From the NCBI GenBank assembly GCA_009930155.1, contig RZYX01000016.1:1-30246 (forward strand): DNA of 30,246 nt. Direction: 5' to 3'. Below, one piece after another: positions 24,870 to 30,246 of the stretch. Each line of letters starts with the position of its first letter. The stretch's first letter is position 1. This DNA comes from Clostridia bacterium (lineage in GTDB: Bacteria > Bacillota_A > Clostridia > Oscillospirales > Acutalibacteraceae). Position numbers and translations under genes: made by a program. Below the pieces are notes generated by a model, which saw nothing but the letters and a program-made list of their open reading frames with translations, searched no databases and was not told the origin of the DNA.

Positions 24870-25379
24870 ATGAAATCAATCCGCAAACGACGCAATGGAT
24901 ATGCCTTGTTGTTCGTAGCCGGTATTTGTTTGGCGGTGTGGCTCGGCATGGCATTCATGTTAGAAGCGGTTTTCGTCTTTGGAGCTATCAGTCTTATATT
25001 TCTCCTGTTATTGGTGAGGCAGAGCCGTCGGCTCTATGATGCAACACTTATTTGGGATAATCGCATCCTTGCGGTGCCATCAGTTCTTATTTCAACGGAA
25101 GGCAACCTTAGACAAGCTGACACGGAGGAAACTGTGGTATCTACCTTTGGCATGATAATTGGCAGCAGAATCTACCGATGGGGTCTCGACGGGGTACATG
25201 GTGTGCGGCTACACGCCGCTCAAATTGATAAGGAGCGGATGTACCTGGCCTTTGGTAACGCGGACCAGACCATGCGGGTAGAGTTGCTGCACGGAATGAC
25301 TCAAAAGCAGGCGCTGCTGGATGCCACTCAAAAGCTGCTTCATGAAACCGGCGTGACGGCAGACATCACCGGATGGTAA
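24870..25379 (+). CDS. Small membrane protein of unknown function
   Basis: The 169-aa protein starts with a basic head (KSIRKRR) and two closely spaced membrane segments (about 11-30 and 33-49). The hairpin is followed by a soluble domain of about 118 residues with a mixed strand/helix look (TLIWDNRILAVPSVLISTEG, GVRLHAAQIDKERMYLAFGN). By the positive-inside rule the soluble part is probably cytoplasmic. The start at 24870 is chosen because AAGGAGGG (24853-24860) is 9 bases upstream; the frame also opens at 24813, but those residues would span the ribosome binding site. I do not recognise the family; a PH-like membrane-associated domain is one possibility. It is the first gene of the membrane cluster. 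Confidence 0.75.
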   Translation: MKSIRKRRNGYALLFVAGICLAVWLGMAFMLEAVFVFGAISLIFLLLLVRQSRRLYDATLIWDNRILAVPSVLISTEGNLRQADTEETVVSTFGMIIGSRIYRWGLDGVHGVRLHAAQIDKERMYLAFGNADQTMRVELLHGMTQKQALLDATQKLLHETGVTADITGW

Positions 25380-25421
25380 CGTACCAAAAGCAAGTGATTA
25401 ATGAAAGAAGGAGTGAGTATT

Positions 25422-26399
25422 ATGGGTAAATTATGCACAAGCTGCGGCACGGCTCTAAGTGAGGGCGCGAAATTCTGTGCCAAATGCGGCGCGAATGCCG
25501 CCCCCGTACCGGAGGAGTCCGGAGCACGGTCGGAACAGGCAGTACCGAAGCACGGGGATGTTCTGACAAAAGTCGAAAAACAAATAAAAAACGAAGTCAA
25601 AACCAAGGCAAGCGCATATGCGCAAAGTGTGCTTTCAAATAGGGTTCCCGCCTTTCAGTCGGCGGGTGAGCTTGCCCTGCCCTCGGAGCTAAGCCCCAAC
25701 CTGGGCGATTTTACCGGAGAAGGGATGCTGTCCTTACTAAAAAGCGGTTTCAAAGGTTTGGCCGGTGGCTTCAAAAAGACCTTAGGGGACAAAAAGCGTC
25801 TGGTGGTTGTTGTAGCCCTTGCTGTTGTTTGGTTATTGATCAACCTCCTGGCGGCTTTTGATATTTTCCCATTTCCGGTCCGGATCCTTTCCTGGTTAAC
25901 AGCTGCTCGGGGCAGCCTTATTGGAGGTAGCATAGGTAAAGGGCTGGTAGCGGCTCTGTTTGCACAGGTAATTGCCGACAAAGGGATACTGAAAAGCCTA
26001 AAGAGCGGCATGAGCCAACTTGTATCCAGCACAAAGAGCGGCAAGCAAGCATATGCCCCACTGCTGATGGGTGCGGGGGTCGGACTGATTGCCTGTAACC
26101 TGATGGTTTCTTCCAATCTGCAAGGCACGATGGTATGCATTGCGGGCTTTGCGCTTTCCGCAAAGGCTTTGGCGCAAAACGGATTCTTGCGGCGGCTGAT
26201 TTCAGCAATTATACCAAAATCGAACAATGTCACAGTGACAGCCGTAATGGGCGGCTGGACCCTGGGTTTTGCGATGTTTATGGTAGCAAGTCTTGTGCCC
26301 GGTAGATTTAACGGCTATGTGTTTGGTTTCCTGTTGCTTATAGCAGGTGGCATTTTTTTAGCTGTGGGCAAAAACAAAAAGGAGGTGTCCCATCAATGA
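25422..26399 (+). CDS. Zinc-ribbon multi-pass membrane protein, unknown function
   Basis: The 325-aa product opens with a zinc ribbon: cysteines C5, C8, C19 and C22 in CTSCGTALSEGAKFCAKCG. A charged linker with a likely amphipathic helix (about 46-70, TKVEKQIKNEVKTKASAYAQ) follows, then a Gly/Lys-rich segment and about six hydrophobic segments (roughly 127-148, 164-183, 212-230, 235-252, 274-292, 298-316). The zinc ribbon would be cytoplasmic. The ATG at 25422 fits AAGGAG at 25408-25413; an upstream in-frame ATG at 25401 overlaps that site. The TGA overlaps the next gene by 4 bases (ATGA), so the two proteins are likely made together and may form a complex. The function is unknown. Confidence 0.78.
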   Translation: MGKLCTSCGTALSEGAKFCAKCGANAAPVPEESGARSEQAVPKHGDVLTKVEKQIKNEVKTKASAYAQSVLSNRVPAFQSAGELALPSELSPNLGDFTGEGMLSLLKSGFKGLAGGFKKTLGDKKRLVVVVALAVVWLLINLLAAFDIFPFPVRILSWLTAARGSLIGGSIGKGLVAALFAQVIADKGILKSLKSGMSQLVSSTKSGKQAYAPLLMGAGVGLIACNLMVSSNLQGTMVCIAGFALSAKALAQNGFLRRLISAIIPKSNNVTVTAVMGGWTLGFAMFMVASLVPGRFNGYVFGFLLLIAGGIFLAVGKNKKEVSHQ

Positions 26400-29300
26400 G
26401 ATCTGCGAAAAGATGGTTAGCGATTGCTTTATTGTTGTTGATAGGCAGTTTGATGCTTTCCCCCGTTGGATATGCCGCTGACACCGGAGGTTTTGTTGAG
26501 TTTTATTCTGCATATGGAACATCATATGAAGAGGTATATCCGAATGGTTTTGAAGAAGCGCACTCGGATTTCGTGTATGGCAATACAAATAATGCTCTTA
26601 TAAATACTCTTCCAAAGGCTTTTCGCTTTGAAGTAGTGGTATGCGACGACATTAACTTCAACTTCATAGCTAAACCCAAGGAACCGATTTATATAGAAGC
26701 GGAGATGGGCGAAACAACGACAAAGCATATTAAGTTCAGCTTTGACAGGGACGGCAAAAGCAATGAAATAAACCTGAACCTTTCGATAAACCCTGCGAAT
26801 CAGGGGTCGGAAGAAACTCCACAAAACTCTACAAGTTATGCAATTTTTTATGCATATAACGGCCAGATAACGGAGGGAGACCATAGCTATAATGTAAAAT
26901 CTCATGAAGGCTCTGGTTTTATTGGTGGTATGGTAGCCAAGGTTTTCGAGAAATACCCGTATATAAAGTTTGAACTTTCCTCGTCGTATTCCCTGCTTCT
27001 GAAGCTTGTTGCGATTGTGCCGGGGAACAAAATGACTGACCAGGTTCATTTGAAATACTCAGGCAGGACAGAATATGAGCAATTAAAAGAGTTTGGGATT
27101 AAAAACAACTTCGGGGGATATAACGGTATAAAATCCGCCTACTACACCATTACATATGATAAAGCATCCGATCTCATGAGAAGATATGCGGTGATTACGG
27201 AAATCCGTACTGACAATCCCAACTTTAATATTGTACATAGTGTGGGAGATGAGTGGGAGTTTACGATTTCCTCGGGAATCCAGAATGCTCCTGAAAGGCT
27301 GTTTTATAATGACATAATTAATATTAAGTCAAAGGCTTCTGTGTTAAAGTGGTCAATTCCCGAGTTTACATTTAAGCAGAGAGGCGTAGAGAGTTCGCCG
27401 CTTCGCCTTCGCATGGTTTTGGATTCCGCCAGATTTGATCTTGAGTTTATAAACCCTGACAGAGCTGATGATTTTGTATATAAAGAATATTTATATACCG
27501 GCCGCTCATATGAAAATCCGCAAATTGTTACTCAGGAAGTTGATATGACTACCAAGCTGGATCAAATTCTATTTTCAGATGACGCAGACCCTAAACTTAC
27601 GGCGATATATTACGATTCCTCTGATGTAGTATTAAAAATCCACCGGATTTATTCGGTGTATTATCCGCCTTTTTATAAACCGACAATTACAGTACCCAAG
27701 GCGCCTGATGGCGTAAAGCCGGTCAGCGGAGGACCCTCCGGCACGAACAATCAAAGCATTGACACTGATGCGGATGACAATCCCGGTGAGACAGATGTTA
27801 CTATACCCGCAGCATTGGCAATAGTTATCATCGGAGGCGGCGCGGCAATGGCCGGAGCCGGCACAGGCGGAAAATCCGGCGATGATGATGGTAAAAAGAA
27901 AAGCCGGTATAAAATGTGCCTACGTAAAGACTTCGGCGACGCCATCCGTTATGATACCCAACCCGTGACAGTCTATGCCCGAATTGTGGAAATCACGCCC
28001 GAAGGGGAAGAAATAGACCGGCCCGATTTAAGTGCCCGAATTGAGATGTTTTCCGGAGGAGGACTCAAGGTGGAAGGCACCGCCATAGCGGACAATTACA
28101 TGGGAGCTCTGGTATGCGCTGAGTCTGTCCCCGGCGGGCAAAATCCTGACAGTGGGGTTTTAAGCATCCGGTTCAGTGGTGAAGGCGGTTCCTTCCAGAA
28201 CAATGTCACCTTCCGCTTAGTCGGGAAGCCCCGTATTTATTTCCCAGAGCAGGGAAATTATCTGACTATGACTCTGCCTATGCTTTTAGGAGATGGAGAG
28301 GTTTATGAAACTCCGGTTATACTGCATGATTTTCTGGAAAAGCCGACCTCAGTACGCTTGGATGTGGCGGAGGGTGTCCCTCTAAGCTGTAAACTGGAAG
28401 AAACAGAAGAAGCAAATGAAACAAACTACCTGCTCAAAGTAAAGAACCTCAGCGGCAAGCCGGAAACGCCTCAAGCTGTCAAGCTAATGTTTGGTATTGG
28501 TATCCTGGCTGAAAACGACAAGGAAAAGGCGGAGGAAGGTGTAAAAGCAGAGCTTTATCCGGAAGGGCTTTCCATTCGGGAGGTAAAGTTTGATGACCAG
28601 GGTTATGTCCTCATCGACACCTTTGATAATGAAGCAACGGAAGAATGGGGAGATGTCTTACCAACAGGCTTTGTACTGGACTTTGCTGTACCTGAGCAGG
28701 GCGATAAAGGTAGACCCACAGTTCGTGTTCTCGAACCTTCAGAATTCAATCCGGTTTTTAATGGCTTAAAAGGAACTGATGAGCGCACCAACCATCTGGC
28801 TGAGAGGTTTAAGTATAGCATCCAGGAAGCTCAAAGCAACTCGAAAGAATATAAATTTGCTCCTCAGGAAGCTCTGGTAGAGGAGAAAGACAAACCATAT
28901 TACCTGACCTTGCCAATATCCTGTGCCTATGGTCAGGAAGAATACACATTGGATCTGCCGATTCGACTCTTAGGAGGAGGCCCCGGACCGCTGGCTGGTT
29001 GGGATGAAGCCTTTAATAAAATGAAAAAAGTCGTCAGTAAAGTAGGCGGCATCAGCCCGGAAATAGCCAAAATGCTCAGGGAAAACGGCAAAAAAATGTC
29101 AACAGCTGAGCTTCGCCTTGTAACGCGCAAAATCTGCCATGATGCCATTATCTATTACACAAAGGATGCTGCCGAATATGAGCAGATTGCTGCAGAACTG
29201 GATGATATGCTCTTCTATGCTGAGTGGATAAAATGGTTCGGCGATCAGGCTTTTTCGTATCTGATCAGCACCTATTACGGCAGTACGGCTGACGCCCTTT

Positions 29301-30142
29301 TGTCCCCTGCCAAAGACATTTTTGCCGCATTTTTGGGTGAAGTTATTGACAAACTGCTCTATGATGAAGAAATTAGTTTGGATGAACTGGAAACCATTAA
29401 AAATATCACTGCAGGTGTGGATAACCTCATAACCAATGTTTTTGATGACGCGACAGCGAAAGATAGTAAACTGAGCTTTAAGCAAGTTTGTGCGGTAGTA
29501 GCAGGTTTTCTTGTTTGGAAAATTGGAAAAAACATTTATGAGAACAGAGATGAAGACGGGAAAATTGATCTATATTCGGCCATTACAGCACTTACTGCTG
29601 ACTTAACAGCTATGGGCGTGAAAAAAATTACAGGTAAATTCTTTAATAATGCCTTAAAGAATTCGTCAGTACAAAAGGCGTTGAATAATCCGATAAGAAA
29701 ATGGCTGCAGAATAATGTGCCTAATGTGGTCAAGGGCAGATGGGATATCGATAAACAAGGAGAGTATCTGTTCAAGATTGTTGAATTTAAGCAATCAGAA
29801 GTTTTCAAGAAGTACCTTGAAGAATTCTTTGGCATGGGTACGGCAAAAGTCGTAGAAGTGGGTGCAGAAGCTGTTCAGGATTGGCGGAATTCCACCGGAA
29901 GCGACGAAAACACTGTTGATCTTTCGGCATGGCCTCGGATAAGCTGGATCAGTGAAATAGAGGCACAAAACGGCCAAAAGACAGATTTCATGATTTCCGT
30001 TGATCTCAGTTTTGAAGTGGTAGGTAAGTTCTTTGACTATCTATTTGGGGAGCTTTTTAGCGAAGTGCCTTTTGCCACGGAAACAAAATCACCGCCGGTT
30101 GATCCGCCTTATCTGCCCGAAAAGAGTTTTGACACTCTCTAA
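26396..30142 (+). CDS. Large secreted or membrane-anchored multidomain protein, unknown function
   Basis: The 1248-aa product begins with a Sec signal peptide (KRWLAIALLLLIGSLMLSP, likely cut near GYAA, residues 25-28). Visible regions: an extracellular, strand-rich, Tyr/Asn-rich part (about 29-450); a Pro/Gly/Asp linker; a hydrophobic Gly/Ala segment at 468-492 (VTIPAALAIVIIGGGAAMAG) followed by GDDDGKKK; several beta-sandwich, Ig-like stretches (about 503-860, with the first reading PVTVYARIVEITPEGEEIDR); a helical region (about 868-1165) with weakly hydrophobic helices; and a C-terminal tail. There is no LPXTG sorting signal. GGAGG lies about 10 bases before the ATG, inside the zinc-ribbon gene. 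If 468-492 spans the membrane, the last 750 residues would be cytoplasmic; if it is a flexible spacer, all is outside. I recognise no enzymatic motif. AT-rich at its 5' third, more GC-rich in the middle. Confidence 0.8.
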   Translation: MRSAKRWLAIALLLLIGSLMLSPVGYAADTGGFVEFYSAYGTSYEEVYPNGFEEAHSDFVYGNTNNALINTLPKAFRFEVVVCDDINFNFIAKPKEPIYIEAEMGETTTKHIKFSFDRDGKSNEINLNLSINPANQGSEETPQNSTSYAIFYAYNGQITEGDHSYNVKSHEGSGFIGGMVAKVFEKYPYIKFELSSSYSLLLKLVAIVPGNKMTDQVHLKYSGRTEYEQLKEFGIKNNFGGYNGIKSAYYTITYDKASDLMRRYAVITEIRTDNPNFNIVHSVGDEWEFTISSGIQNAPERLFYNDIINIKSKASVLKWSIPEFTFKQRGVESSPLRLRMVLDSARFDLEFINPDRADDFVYKEYLYTGRSYENPQIVTQEVDMTTKLDQILFSDDADPKLTAIYYDSSDVVLKIHRIYSVYYPPFYKPTITVPKAPDGVKPVSGGPSGTNNQSIDTDADDNPGETDVTIPAALAIVIIGGGAAMAGAGTGGKSGDDDGKKKSRYKMCLRKDFGDAIRYDTQPVTVYARIVEITPEGEEIDRPDLSARIEMFSGGGLKVEGTAIADNYMGALVCAESVPGGQNPDSGVLSIRFSGEGGSFQNNVTFRLVGKPRIYFPEQGNYLTMTLPMLLGDGEVYETPVILHDFLEKPTSVRLDVAEGVPLSCKLEETEEANETNYLLKVKNLSGKPETPQAVKLMFGIGILAENDKEKAEEGVKAELYPEGLSIREVKFDDQGYVLIDTFDNEATEEWGDVLPTGFVLDFAVPEQGDKGRPTVRVLEPSEFNPVFNGLKGTDERTNHLAERFKYSIQEAQSNSKEYKFAPQEALVEEKDKPYYLTLPISCAYGQEEYTLDLPIRLLGGGPGPLAGWDEAFNKMKKVVSKVGGISPEIAKMLRENGKKMSTAELRLVTRKICHDAIIYYTKDAAEYEQIAAELDDMLFYAEWIKWFGDQAFSYLISTYYGSTADALLSPAKDIFAAFLGEVIDKLLYDEEISLDELETIKNITAGVDNLITNVFDDATAKDSKLSFKQVCAVVAGFLVWKIGKNIYENRDEDGKIDLYSAITALTADLTAMGVKKITGKFFNNALKNSSVQKALNNPIRKWLQNNVPNVVKGRWDIDKQGEYLFKIVEFKQSEVFKKYLEEFFGMGTAKVVEVGAEAVQDWRNSTGSDENTVDLSAWPRISWISEIEAQNGQKTDFMISVDLSFEVVGKFFDYLFGELFSEVPFATETKSPPVDPPYLPEKSFDTL

Positions 30143-30246
30143 CCGGATGGGAGTGCCGCCGCTTTTCCTTGTGACCTTCCCGTATTTGTTCGGCGTGGGC
30201 TGGCGTGAAAAGCGGGATTGCGAAAAACAATGAAAGGAGCTTCGAA
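30143..30246 (+). other. Right edge: ribosome binding site of a further gene
   Basis: After the large gene there is about 90 bases with no hairpin terminator, then AAAGGAG at about 30233-30240 followed by CTTCGAA at the window end. A start codon is expected within the next few bases outside the window, which suggests the cluster goes on. A 28-codon frame from the ATG at about 30147 to the stop at 30233 (MGVPPLFLVTFPYLFGVGWR...) is too short to judge. Confidence 0.45.

Noticed and set aside
27251..27260. GAGTGGGAGT, close to the guaA attachment core, inside the giant gene
   Set aside because: It has a mismatch, lies within an intact coding sequence and encodes an ordinary D-E-W-E-F stretch; a real attR would lie outside genes beyond this window.
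30114..30142. LPEKS near the C-terminus of the giant protein as a sortase signal
   Set aside because: No threonine-glycine, no following hydrophobic segment and no basic tail.
30033..30233. 66-codon frame overlapping the end of the giant gene
   Set aside because: Most of it is out of frame within the giant gene and there is no ribosome binding site at its start; only a short non-overlapping tail remains.
1..30246. CRISPR array, tRNA, rRNA or insertion sequence
   Set aside because: No regularly spaced repeats, cloverleaf with TTCGA-type arm outside the tmRNA, ribosomal RNA segments or transposase frames were found by eye.

Overview
The window reads as chromosome of a low-GC, Gram-positive, anaerobic-type bacterium, most likely class Clostridia (an Oscillospiraceae/Ruminococcaceae-like lineage; the rank below class is a guess). 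Supporting points are the SRP RNA-dnaX-ybaB-recR order, smpB next to ssrA, the LL-diaminopimelate aminotransferase route to lysine, strong AGGAGG-type ribosome binding sites with frequent GTG/TTG starts, and AT-rich codon use through the first 22.5 kb.

Region 1 (1-4550) is housekeeping: the 5' end of secA on the minus strand, then the SRP RNA, dnaX, ybaB and recR, followed by smpB and its partner tmRNA with an encoded CCA end and a strong terminator. Region 2 (4551-6561) is a nitrogen unit: amtB and a P-II gene behind a consensus-like promoter that is followed almost at once by a long terminator hairpin. The P-II protein lacks the usual uridylylated tyrosine. Region 3 (6562-9267) holds an exported zinc amidase and a convergent lipoprotein gene that share a bidirectional terminator. 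Region 4 (9233-13574, minus strand) is carA-carB. Region 5 (13862-22501) is a long co-oriented run, dapF-dapL-purC-purF-purB-purA-guaA, with gaps of 45 bases or less, so probably one transcription unit joining lysine/peptidoglycan precursor synthesis to purine nucleotide synthesis.

Region 6 (22490-30246) looks accessory. The guaA stop codon lies in the sequence GAGTGGGAATAA, which matches the guaA 3'-end attachment site known for several integrative elements. Beyond it is about 600 bases without a clear gene (terminator-like hairpins, an 11-bp-period direct repeat, a possible coding remnant), and then genes with clearly more G and C at third codon positions. These are a 74-aa excisionase-type HTH protein overlapping a 12-TM/LuxR fusion regulator, a strong terminator, and then a cluster with a small two-TM protein, a zinc-ribbon multi-TM protein and a 1248-aa secreted or membrane-anchored multidomain protein. 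The last two overlap by 4 bases. A ribosome binding site at the right edge suggests the cluster continues. I do not recognise a described function for this membrane cluster, and it is the best candidate here for an undescribed system.

No tRNA, rRNA, CRISPR array, insertion sequence or integrase gene was seen.
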